DNA from: JASHVB01 sp049522565
GTDB taxonomy: Bacteria > Pseudomonadota > Alphaproteobacteria > Acetobacterales > Acetobacteraceae
DNA: 17,738 nt
Direction: 5' to 3'
NCBI GenBank assembly: GCA_049522565.1
Contig: JBEKNT010000106.1
Span: 1 to 17,738 of the forward strand
The notes beneath the pieces are model-generated. The model was given only the letters and a program-made list of their open reading frames with translations. It was not told the origin of the DNA and searched no databases. Below, one piece after another: positions 1 to 6,535 of this stretch. The position numbers and the translations under genes were made by a program. Position 1 is the first letter of the stretch, and each line of letters opens with the position of its first letter.

Positions 1-415
1 GGTGTGAGCGGGACGGCCGAGCGCTTGGGCATCTGGCGCAAGACAGCGGGCCACTGGCGCCGCCGCCGGCTGGCGGCGGCAGCGACCGCCGGCGTGGCCG
101 AGCGGTTGAGCGACGCGCCGCGCCGGGACGCGCCTCCTCGCTGGCGGCGAGTTCCAGATTGCCTTCGACAAAACGCCGCTTGGTCCGGTAGACCATGCAC
201 CCGCCGACCGCCACGCTGGTCCCGATGGCCTCGTCGCTGACGCCCGCGGCGGCCGCCAGCAGGATCTGTGCCCACTTCAGTTTGCGCACCGCGTGCTTGC
301 CGCCACTCAGCAAGGCGGTGAGTTCTTCGCGCTCTGCCTGGTTCAGGTCCAAGCCGGGTGTGGCGCGCAGCATCGCGGTGCTGGTCGACCGCAAGGATCT
401 ACCGGAGCTCGCCAT
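1..415 (-). pseudogene. IS630-family transposase remnant (N-terminal part, decayed, cut by window edge)
   Basis: Read on the minus strand from an ATG at 415, the first ~100 codons resemble the N-terminal helix-turn-helix region of IS630-type transposases: LDLNQAEREELTALLSGGK, then KLKWAQILLAAAAGVSDEAI, then VYRTKRRFVEGNLELA (about residues 22-90). From about position 112 leftwards the frame no longer gives the expected family sequence. It becomes Arg/Pro/Ser-rich, while pieces of the expected sequence can be glimpsed in other frames, so small indels have probably destroyed the reading frame. The catalytic DDE part would lie left of the window and was not seen. Residues 1-14 may be untranslated, since an internal Met at residue 15 would also fit. 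No terminal inverted repeat or target duplication could be identified at the right end. Seen: the motif similarity. Inferred: that it is a pseudogene. Confidence 0.65.
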
Positions 416-918
416 CTCGCAGGACCAACCAGTCAAAACCACTGTGCCGAGGTACTAGCCGGGTGGCGTGGCTCGGCAAGGGGCGGACGTTTCTACCCAC
501 GTGGAACAGCGAGGAAGGCTACTATTCCACAGCGAACTTCTCTTGGCGGCGCAATGGGCCCCCTTGGGGGAGAGCAAAAGTGCACCAGCCAGAAGGGATA
601 GTCTGCCAAGCAACTCACGATGCTTACAAGAGATATTGAGATTCTGGATCAGAACGGTCTGATGATAATGGTAAGCCCTGGGAAAGCGGCTACCGCCTTC
701 TAAAGACGAGGTGACAGCATTTTCCTGTCCACCCTTTCCCGGCAGGAATTGGGTCGGGTTCCTACCTATCCCGCGCCATGCAGTGATGGTTCCTTTAGGC
801 GCGCATCGCTGAGGCTACCGTGGTCGCTGCGCGTCTCGCAACGACAGTGTGGGCAGCGCAGATCGGGGCGCGAGACAGGCGTTGAAGTTCCGCGCCCGCG
901 CCGCCAGGATCAGCGGCC
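416..918. other. Gene-poor stretch between the transposase remnant and putA
   Basis: No convincing coding region was found in these ~500 bases. Short open frames exist on both strands but lack family resemblance and clear ribosome binding sites. The part around 600-720 is visibly richer in A+T than its surroundings and contains a 27-codon frame (620-703, plus strand, beginning MLTRDIEILDQNG). This looks faintly like the end of a helix-turn-helix domain, but nothing supports its expression. The composition and the neighbouring transposase remnant suggest debris of mobile DNA. The putA promoter should lie here, but no -35/-10 pair stood out. A TGA at 883-885 in the putA frame limits the putA start to 886 or later. 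Confidence 0.5.
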
Positions 919-3900
919 ATGCCGCACGACGACCGCACCGGTTTGCGCCGCCTGCATCGCGTGCCAGAGCAAGCGGTTCTGGCGCCACTGGTCGCGGCCG
1001 CATCATTGCCTTCGGAGCAAGCCGCGGCGGTCCGGACCCGTGCCCGTGCCCTGGTGCGGGCCGCCCGCGCCGCCTGCAAACCCGGCGCCGATGTCAGCGA
1101 CTTCCTGAAGCAATTCGGCCTCGGCACCGCCGAAGGCGTCGCACTGCTGTGTCTCGCCGAGGCGCTGCTGCGCATCCCCGACGCCGCCACAGCCGACGCA
1201 CTGATCGAGGACCGCATCGGCGGCGCCGACTGGCAGCAACATCTCGGCCGCGGCGATTCGCTGGCGGTGAACGCCTCAGCCTGGGCGTTCATGTTGACCG
1301 GCCGCGTGCTGACGGTTGAGGAAACCGAACACGGCATCGCCGCCGCCATCGCGCGCATGATCCGCCGCATGGGCGAACCGGTGATCCGCACGGCGCTGCG
1401 GCGCGGCATGCGCGTGTTGGCGCGGCAGTTCGTCATGGGACGCACGATCGATGAAGCATTGGCGCGCGCCAATACCGCGGAAGGTCGCCGCTGGCGCTAC
1501 AGTTTCGACATGCTGGGCGAGGCGGCAAAAACCCACGCCGATGCGCAGCGCTACCTGCGCTCCTATACCGATGCGATCGGCGCCATCGGCCGCGCCGCCG
1601 CCGGGCGCATGCCAGCCGACGCACCGCAGATTTCCGTCAAGCTATCGGCGTTGCATCCGCGCTACGAGGAATTGCAGCAGGCGCGCTGCGTCCCCGCCCT
1701 GATTGGCGCGCTGGGCACGTTGGCCCTGGCGGCGAAGCAACACGCGATCGGCCTGACCGTGGATGCGGAGGAGAGTGACCGGTTGGAGCTCAGCCTGGAC
1801 ATTCTTGCCGCGGTGCTGGCCGATCCGCGCCTGGCCGGCTGGAACGGGCTGGGATTGGCGGTGCAGGCCTACCAGAAGCGCGCCTCGGCCGAGCTGGACT
1901 GGATCGCCGCGCTGGGACGCCGCACCGCGCATCGCATCCCGGTGCGACTGGTGAAGGGCGCCTATTGGGACACCGAAATAAAACTCGCGCAGGTGCAAGG
2001 CCACGCCGGCTACCCGGTGTTCACGCGCAAGGCGGCGACCGACGTGAGCTGGCTCGCCAATGCGCAGCGCATGCTGGCCGCCGGCGACGCCATCGACCCC
2101 GCCTTCGCTACGCATAACGCGCACAGCCTGGCGTTCGTGCTGGAAAACGCCGCGGGGACAAAATTCGAAATGCAGCGCCTGCATGGCATGGGGGAGGCGC
2201 TGTATGACGGCGTCGTCGGCCCCGCCTGTCCGGTGCGTGTTTACGCCCCCGTCGGCACGCACGAGGATCTGCTGGCCTACCTGGTGCGGCGTCTGTTGGA
2301 GAACGGCGCCAACACCAGTTTCGTGCATCGGCTGGTCGATCCTGCCGTGCCGGAAGACGCGATCATCGACGATCCGGTCGAGCGGATACGCGCGGTCGGG
2401 TTGACACCGAATCCTCGCATCCCATTGCCGCGCGATCTGTATCCGGATCGACGGAACAGCGCCGGCGTCGATCTCGCGGATCGCGATGTGCTGGCGACGC
2501 TAGCCCTCCCCCTCCCCTTGTGGGCTTGGGCCGCGAAGCGGACCAAGGTTGGGGGGAGGGGTGCTTTCATCCCCGGCCGGCGGCTGTACGCATCCCTCCC
2601 CCCAACCCCCTCCGACAAGACAAGGGGGAGGGCCGGCTCGAGCCTCGCACCGACAGAAGGCACCCGCGAAATTCGTAGCCCCGCCGACCGGCGCATCGTG
2701 GTCGGCCGGGTCAGCGATGCCGCCCCGGCGGAGATCGATGCGTCGTTGCGCCGGCTGCACGCGGGATGGCGCGATTGGGATGCAGCCGGCGGCGCGCAGC
2801 GTGCCACGGTGCTGGAGCGGGCCGCCGACCTGATCGAAGACGCGCGCGCCGAACTGCTGGCGTTGCTGGCGCGCGAGGCGGGCAAAACCCTCGGCGACGG
2901 CATCGCCGAACTTCGCGAGGCGGCCGATTTCTGTCGCTGGTACGCGGCGCGCGCACGCGAACACTTCGCCGGCCCGCGCGAACTGCCCGGCCCGACCGGC
3001 GAGCGCAACACCTGGGAACTGGGCGGTCGCGGCGTGTTCGCGGCGATCTCGCCATGGAATTTTCCGCTGTCCATTTTCATCGGCCAGGTCACCGCCGCGC
3101 TCGCCGCCGGCAATGCGGTGGCCGCGAAACCGGCCGAGCAAACGCCGCTGATTGCCGCACGCGCGGTGGGGCTGCTGCACCAGGCGGGTGTGCCGCAAAC
3201 GGTGTTGGCGCTGTTGCAAGGCGACGGCAGCGTCGGCGCGGCGCTGGTGAACGATCCGCGCATCGCCGGCGTGGCGTTCACCGGAGCGACCGCCACCGCG
3301 TCGTCGATCGCCCGCGGTCTGGCGCAGCGCGGCGGACCGCTGGTGCCGTTGATCGCCGAGACCGGCGGCATCAATGCAATGATCGTCGATAGCTCGGCAC
3401 TGCCCGAACAGGTGGTAACCGACGTGCTGTCCGGCGCGTTCGGGGCCGCCGGACAACGTTGCTCGGCGTTGCGTTTATTGTGCCTGCAAGACGACACCGC
3501 CGATCGCGTATTGCGCATGCTGCGGGGCGCGGCGGAGGCGCTGGCGATCGGCGATCCGCTCGATCCCGCAACGGATGTCGGTCCGGTGATCGATGCGGCC
3601 GCACGCGCGGCGTTGGAGCGTGCCTCGGCCGGCCTCGGCACGCCGCTGTTCGCTCTCGCCCTGCCGCAAGGCACCGAACATGGCACGTTCTTCGCGCCGC
3701 GGGCTGTTCTGCTGCACAGCGCCGGCGATCTGCGGACCGAAATCTTCGGGCCGGTGCTGTGCGTCGTGCGTTACGCCGCGGACCGGGTTGACGCGCTGTT
3801 AGCGGCGATCGAGGCCACCGGTTACGGCCTCACGCTGGGGATTCACACACGTATCGAAACCACGCAGCGTCGCATTGTCGATCGGCTGCGCATCGGCAAT

Positions 3901-4092
3901 GCCTACATCAATCGCAACCAGGTCGGCGCCGTGGTCGGCGTGCAGCCGTTCGGCGGCCGTGGCCTGTCGGGCACCGGCCCGAAAGCCGGTGGCCCAATCA
4001 CCTTGTATCGCTTCGCCGAAGAGCGTGTCGTCTCCGTCAATACCGCGGCCGCCGGCGGCAACGCCGTCCTGCTCGCGTCGGACGACGAATAA
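919..4092 (+). CDS. putA: Bifunctional proline dehydrogenase / L-glutamate gamma-semialdehyde dehydrogenase PutA
   Basis: PutA oxidises proline to P5C with FAD, then L-glutamate semialdehyde to glutamate with NAD+, so proline can serve as carbon and nitrogen source; family members are peripheral membrane enzymes. Proline dehydrogenase signatures are QISVKLSALHPRYEE (237-251), VRLVKGAYWD (342-351) and the block around TSFVHRLVD (466-474). Aldehyde dehydrogenase signatures are SPWNFPLS (711-718), AETGG with catalytic Glu814, GQRCS with catalytic Cys848, and QPFGGRGLSGTG (1009-1020). The protein has 1057 residues and no N-terminal ribbon-helix-helix domain, so it is the short, non-autorepressing type and regulation must come from elsewhere. 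An in-frame stop at 883-885 and AGGA at 906-909 support the ATG at 919. Residues 529-572, rich in Pro, Gly and Arg, are encoded by a palindromic repeat inserted between the two domains; without them the length is close to other short PutAs (~1000). Confidence 0.96.
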   Translation: MPHDDRTGLRRLHRVPEQAVLAPLVAAASLPSEQAAAVRTRARALVRAARAACKPGADVSDFLKQFGLGTAEGVALLCLAEALLRIPDAATADALIEDRIGGADWQQHLGRGDSLAVNASAWAFMLTGRVLTVEETEHGIAAAIARMIRRMGEPVIRTALRRGMRVLARQFVMGRTIDEALARANTAEGRRWRYSFDMLGEAAKTHADAQRYLRSYTDAIGAIGRAAAGRMPADAPQISVKLSALHPRYEELQQARCVPALIGALGTLALAAKQHAIGLTVDAEESDRLELSLDILAAVLADPRLAGWNGLGLAVQAYQKRASAELDWIAALGRRTAHRIPVRLVKGAYWDTEIKLAQVQGHAGYPVFTRKAATDVSWLANAQRMLAAGDAIDPAFATHNAHSLAFVLENAAGTKFEMQRLHGMGEALYDGVVGPACPVRVYAPVGTHEDLLAYLVRRLLENGANTSFVHRLVDPAVPEDAIIDDPVERIRAVGLTPNPRIPLPRDLYPDRRNSAGVDLADRDVLATLALPLPLWAWAAKRTKVGGRGAFIPGRRLYASLPPTPSDKTRGRAGSSLAPTEGTREIRSPADRRIVVGRVSDAAPAEIDASLRRLHAGWRDWDAAGGAQRATVLERAADLIEDARAELLALLAREAGKTLGDGIAELREAADFCRWYAARAREHFAGPRELPGPTGERNTWELGGRGVFAAISPWNFPLSIFIGQVTAALAAGNAVAAKPAEQTPLIAARAVGLLHQAGVPQTVLALLQGDGSVGAALVNDPRIAGVAFTGATATASSIARGLAQRGGPLVPLIAETGGINAMIVDSSALPEQVVTDVLSGAFGAAGQRCSALRLLCLQDDTADRVLRMLRGAAEALAIGDPLDPATDVGPVIDAAARAALERASAGLGTPLFALALPQGTEHGTFFAPRAVLLHSAGDLRTEIFGPVLCVVRYAADRVDALLAAIEATGYGLTLGIHTRIETTQRRIVDRLRIGNAYINRNQVGAVVGVQPFGGRGLSGTGPKAGGPITLYRFAEERVVSVNTAAAGGNAVLLASDDE
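2503..2633. repeat. Palindromic repeat element inserted in frame within putA
   Basis: This 131-bp element has nested inverted repeats. The outer arms gccctccccc (2503-2512) and gggggagggc (2624-2633) are exact complements. The inner arms ggttggggggaggg (2547-2560) and ccctccccccaacc (2594-2607) are a perfect 14-bp pair. A small hairpin with stem pieces cttgg/ccaag and ccgc/gcgg lies at 2525-2547. Such CCCTCCCC-type palindromes are normally intergenic in GC-rich proteobacteria. Here the element reads through without a stop and encodes PutA residues 529-572, in the linker between the proline dehydrogenase and aldehyde dehydrogenase domains. No flanking target duplication was recognised. Confidence 0.85.
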
Positions 4093-4125
4093 GGCTAGTA
4101 CATCGCGCGCAGGCACCTCCCTGCT

Positions 4126-4223
4126 GTCATTGCGGGGAGCGCAGCGACGCAGCAAGCTCCCGCTTGACGAGCGGCTGCTAACCAGCCGGGAGCTTGCTGC
4201 GTCGCTACGCTCCTCGCAATGAC
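4126..4223. repeat. Large inverted repeat between putA and dgoK
   Basis: Two 37-nt arms (4126-4162 and 4187-4223) are complementary with only two mismatches and flank a 24-nt loop. Each arm begins GTCATTGCG and runs into AGCGACGCAGCAAGCTCCCG. This resembles dispersed proteobacterial palindromes of the ATTGCGAGGAGCGAAGCGACG type, which may be MITE-like. It starts 33 bases after the putA stop codon, so its long hairpin could end or stabilise the putA transcript. There is no T tract. Confidence 0.85.
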
Positions 4224-4265
4224 GCAAGGGGACGGGACGCATTCACGGATACAGGAGACGTCGCA

Positions 4266-5150
4266 ATGATCGGCATCGACTGGGGCACCACCAGCTTTCG
4301 TGCGTTCCGCATCGCGCGCGACGGCTCGATCCGCGACCGCCGCGCCAGCCCGCGCGGCATCATGCACGTGCCGGACAACCGCTTCGCGGAGACGTTGCGT
4401 GAGGAGATCGGCCCCTGGCTCGCCGCCGGCGAGGATCGCGTCGTGCTGTCCGGCATGATCGGCAGCCGGCAGGGTTGGAAGGAAGCGCCGTACATCCCCT
4501 GCCCCGCCGGCGCGGCGGAGCTTGGCAGGGCCTTGGTCGATGTGCCGTTCGACTGGGGCAAGGTGAAGCTGGTGCCGGGCCTGTCCGCCACCGACGACGC
4601 CGGCGTCGCGGAAGTGATGCGCGGCGAGGAGACGCAGGTTGTCGGCGCCTCGGCGGTGTTCAACGGCGGCGGCGTGGCGTGCCTGCCCGGAACGCACTCG
4701 AAATGGGTGCGCGTCGAGGACGGTCGCATCACCGGCTTTGCCACGCACATGACCGGCGAGGCGTTCGCCGCGCTGCGCGGCCACACCATCCTCAGCCGCA
4801 TGATGCGCGAGGGACCGCCCGACGGCGCGCCGTTCGATGCAGGTGTGCAGCGTTCGGGCGAACCCGGCGGCTTGCTGCACCACATCTTCGGCGTGCGCGC
4901 GCTGACGCTGGCGGGCCGGCTCGCGGAGACCGATGCGCCGGCGTATCTGTCGGGCATCCTGATCGGGCATGAGATCCGCGCCGCGCTGGCCGGCGCGGCT
5001 GGCATGGTGGTGCATGTGATCGGCACGCCGGAACTTACCGCGCTCTATGCGCGCGCGATCTCCGCTTGCGGGGCCTACGCCGAACGCCACGATGGCGAGG
5101 CCGCCGCGCGCGGGTTGGCGCTGATCGGAGAGCATGCGTCATGGGATTGA
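4266..5150 (+). CDS. dgoK: 2-dehydro-3-deoxygalactonokinase DgoK
   Basis: This cytosolic sugar-acid kinase uses ATP to convert 2-dehydro-3-deoxy-D-galactonate into its 6-phosphate, the fourth step of the De Ley-Doudoroff galactose/galactonate route. The protein starts MIGIDWGTTSFRAF, with the DWGTTS phosphate-binding motif typical of this kinase family, and contains LPGTHSKWVRVEDGRI and THMTGEAFAALRG, both highly characteristic of DgoK. At 294 residues it matches the usual ~290. The start at 4266 is chosen because AGGAG lies at 4253-4257 and the N-terminal kinase motif begins there; the frame stays open upstream to 4194, but that extension is encoded by the palindromic repeat. It overlaps dgoA by 10 bp, so the two are almost certainly co-transcribed and translationally coupled. 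No galactonate dehydratase, dehydrogenase or regulator gene is visible nearby. Confidence 0.93.
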   Translation: MIGIDWGTTSFRAFRIARDGSIRDRRASPRGIMHVPDNRFAETLREEIGPWLAAGEDRVVLSGMIGSRQGWKEAPYIPCPAGAAELGRALVDVPFDWGKVKLVPGLSATDDAGVAEVMRGEETQVVGASAVFNGGGVACLPGTHSKWVRVEDGRITGFATHMTGEAFAALRGHTILSRMMREGPPDGAPFDAGVQRSGEPGGLLHHIFGVRALTLAGRLAETDAPAYLSGILIGHEIRAALAGAAGMVVHVIGTPELTALYARAISACGAYAERHDGEAAARGLALIGEHASWD

Positions 5151-5749
5151 ACGACTGGCTCTCGCGCTGCCCGCTGATCGCCATCCTGCGCGGGGTGAAG
5201 CCCGAGGAGGTGGAGGCGATCGCCGCGGCACTGGAAGCGAACGGCATCGCCATCGTCGAAGTGCCGCTGAACTCGCCGGATCCGTTGGACAGCATCGCGC
5301 GGCTGGCACGCGGGTTCGGCGCGCGGTTGCTGATCGGCGCCGGCACGGTGATGACGCCGGCACAGGTGCGGGAAATCGCCGCGGCGGGCGGCCGGCTGAT
5401 CGTCACGCCGCATGCCGATCCGCGCGTGACGCACGCGGCGAAGCAGCATGGATTGCTGGCGGTACCTGGGTTTTTCACCCCGGCCGAGGCGTTCGCGATG
5501 TTGGAGGCCGGCGCCGACGGCTTGAAACTGTTCCCCGCCGAGGCCGCCAGTCCGGCCGTGCTGCGCTCCTTGCGCGCAGTGCTTCCCCCGGGCACCGCGG
5601 TGTTGCCGGTGGGCGGCATCGACGCGTCGAACATGGCCGGCTGGCGCGCCGCCGGGGCGGCGGGGTTCGGTATCGGCTCGGCGATCTACAAGACGGGCGA
5701 CAGCGCCGAAACGGTGGCGGCGAAGGCCCGGGCGCTGGTCGCGGCGTAG
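5141..5749 (+). CDS. dgoA: 2-dehydro-3-deoxy-6-phosphogalactonate aldolase DgoA
   Basis: This class I aldolase cleaves the DgoK product into pyruvate and D-glyceraldehyde 3-phosphate. The 202-residue sequence is a full-length KDPG/KDPGal aldolase. It has LIAILRG (12-18), VEVPLNSP (39-46, with Glu40 as the expected acid/base residue), LIGAGTV, IVTPH and LKLFPAEAASP, in which Lys129 is the expected Schiff-base lysine. VPLNSP resembles the galactonate enzyme (E. coli DgoA has IPLNSP) and favours DgoA over the glucose-type Eda, although a broad-specificity aldolase cannot be excluded. The ATG at 5141 lies inside the end of dgoK and has GGAG at 5127-5130. The frame is open farther upstream, but that part is only dgoK read in another frame. 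The stop is followed by a strong hairpin beginning at 5754. Confidence 0.93.
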   Translation: MGLNDWLSRCPLIAILRGVKPEEVEAIAAALEANGIAIVEVPLNSPDPLDSIARLARGFGARLLIGAGTVMTPAQVREIAAAGGRLIVTPHADPRVTHAAKQHGLLAVPGFFTPAEAFAMLEAGADGLKLFPAEAASPAVLRSLRAVLPPGTAVLPVGGIDASNMAGWRAAGAAGFGIGSAIYKTGDSAETVAAKARALVAA

Positions 5750-5753
5750 GAAA

Positions 5754-5900
5754 CCTCTCCCGCTGCGCGGGAGAGGTCGAGGCACGAAGCGACGAGGGTG
5801 AGGGTGAGCGGGTCGGCACGCTGCCCTCGCATGCTGCGGGGCGACCCGATCACCCTCACCCGGCGCTTCGCGCCCCCCCTCCCCCGCTAGGCGGGAGAGG
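5754..5900. repeat. Three-stem palindromic repeat at the convergent ends of dgoA and a methyltransferase gene; possible two-way terminator
   Basis: This 147-bp element has three stems. The left hairpin cctctcccgc/gcgggagagg (5754-5763 with 5767-5776) is perfect. A central stem pairs gggtgagggtga (near 5796-5807) with tcaccctcaccc (5850-5861) and extends into cgaagcg/cgcttcg. The right hairpin cctcccccgc/gcgggagagg (5878-5887 with 5891-5900) has one mismatch. The same plan occurs at 13535-13625. It lies between converging genes, so it may stop transcription from both sides. Its right hairpin supplies the stop codon and last residues of the minus-strand methyltransferase. Confidence 0.85.
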
Positions 5901-6516
5901 GAATTCTTAACGTACACTCCCCATCGTGGCGGCCGTAGACGAAGAAATCCGCAAACGACGTTGCGTCCGGCTGCTCCGGATCGTAGGGATAACGGTTCGG
6001 CAGGTGCGCGAGAAGCCGCCACTCCGGCCGGCAATCGGCCACGTAATCGGTGAAACGGCGATGCCGCACGTGCGGCGACGACCAGTTGCAGTCCGTGTTG
6101 CTGGAATAGACCAGCACAAAGCGCTTCGCATGCGCGAACAGGGCGTGCATGTAGGATACGAACACCGCGTCCTCCACCAGGTGGAAGATCACGTCGATCG
6201 ACAGCACGAGGTCCGCGCGAAGCGATGCGTCCAGCGCGGCGAACGGCAGGAAGCGGTGGTGCGGAAACCGCGTGACGCAGCATGCCAGCGCCGTGGTGGA
6301 AACATCGACGCCGACATATCCGGGCGCCTGCAACAGTTCCAGCAAACGGCCGTCGCCGCAGCCCAGGTCCAGCACATTGCCGATCGCGTTGGCCGCCACG
6401 AAACCGTTGATGACGCCGGCCTTGAAAGCCGCCAGACGGCCCTGCGAACCGGCACCCGAGTGGCCGCCGGCGCGATAGCGCCGCTCCCAATAATCGCCGG
6501 AGGAAAACGCATTCAT
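5887..6516 (-). CDS. Class I SAM-dependent methyltransferase (small), last gene of the flagellin-modification block
   Basis: The 209-residue protein begins MNAFSSGDYWERRYRAGG and carries a SAM-binding motif I, NVLDLGCGDGRLLELL (47-62), followed by YVGVDVSTTAL (67-77), the acidic end of strand beta-2. The later segment DLVLSIDVIFHLVED (102-116) fits motif II/III. No substrate-recognition domain is evident. The start at 6516 gives the usual YWERRY N-terminus and lies 19 bp past the GT41 gene stop. A longer form starting at 6606 would overlap that gene and adds an Ala/Arg-rich, uncharacteristic leader. No strong ribosome binding site is visible, so translation may depend on the upstream gene. 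The final residues RIPSPA and the TAG stop are encoded by a palindromic repeat, so the C-terminus has been altered by that insertion. From context it may methylate flagellin or its glycan; the sequence does not show the substrate. Confidence 0.85.
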   Translation of the reverse strand: MNAFSSGDYWERRYRAGGHSGAGSQGRLAAFKAGVINGFVAANAIGNVLDLGCGDGRLLELLQAPGYVGVDVSTTALACCVTRFPHHRFLPFAALDASLRADLVLSIDVIFHLVEDAVFVSYMHALFAHAKRFVLVYSSNTDCNWSSPHVRHRRFTDYVADCRPEWRLLAHLPNRYPYDPEQPDATSFADFFVYGRHDGECTLRIPSPA

Positions 6517-6535
6517 CGGGTGCACCGGGCGCGCT

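Noticed and set aside
749..1108. A 119-codon plus-strand frame overlapping the putA start
   Set aside because: It overlaps putA in another frame, has no family resemblance and an uneven Pro/Arg/Cys composition.
2277..3686. A 469-codon open frame on the minus strand inside putA
   Set aside because: It runs antisense to well-conserved PutA motifs, has low-complexity Ala/Arg/Ser composition and no recognisable start signal.
5754..5900. CRISPR-like array because of repeated short palindromes
   Set aside because: The repeats are inverted, not direct, with no regular spacers. No CRISPR array is present anywhere in the window.
5075..6490. A 471-codon minus-strand frame spanning dgoA and the small methyltransferase
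   Set aside because: It crosses a palindromic repeat and lies antisense to dgoA and out of frame with the methyltransferase, whose SAM motif is in the other frame.
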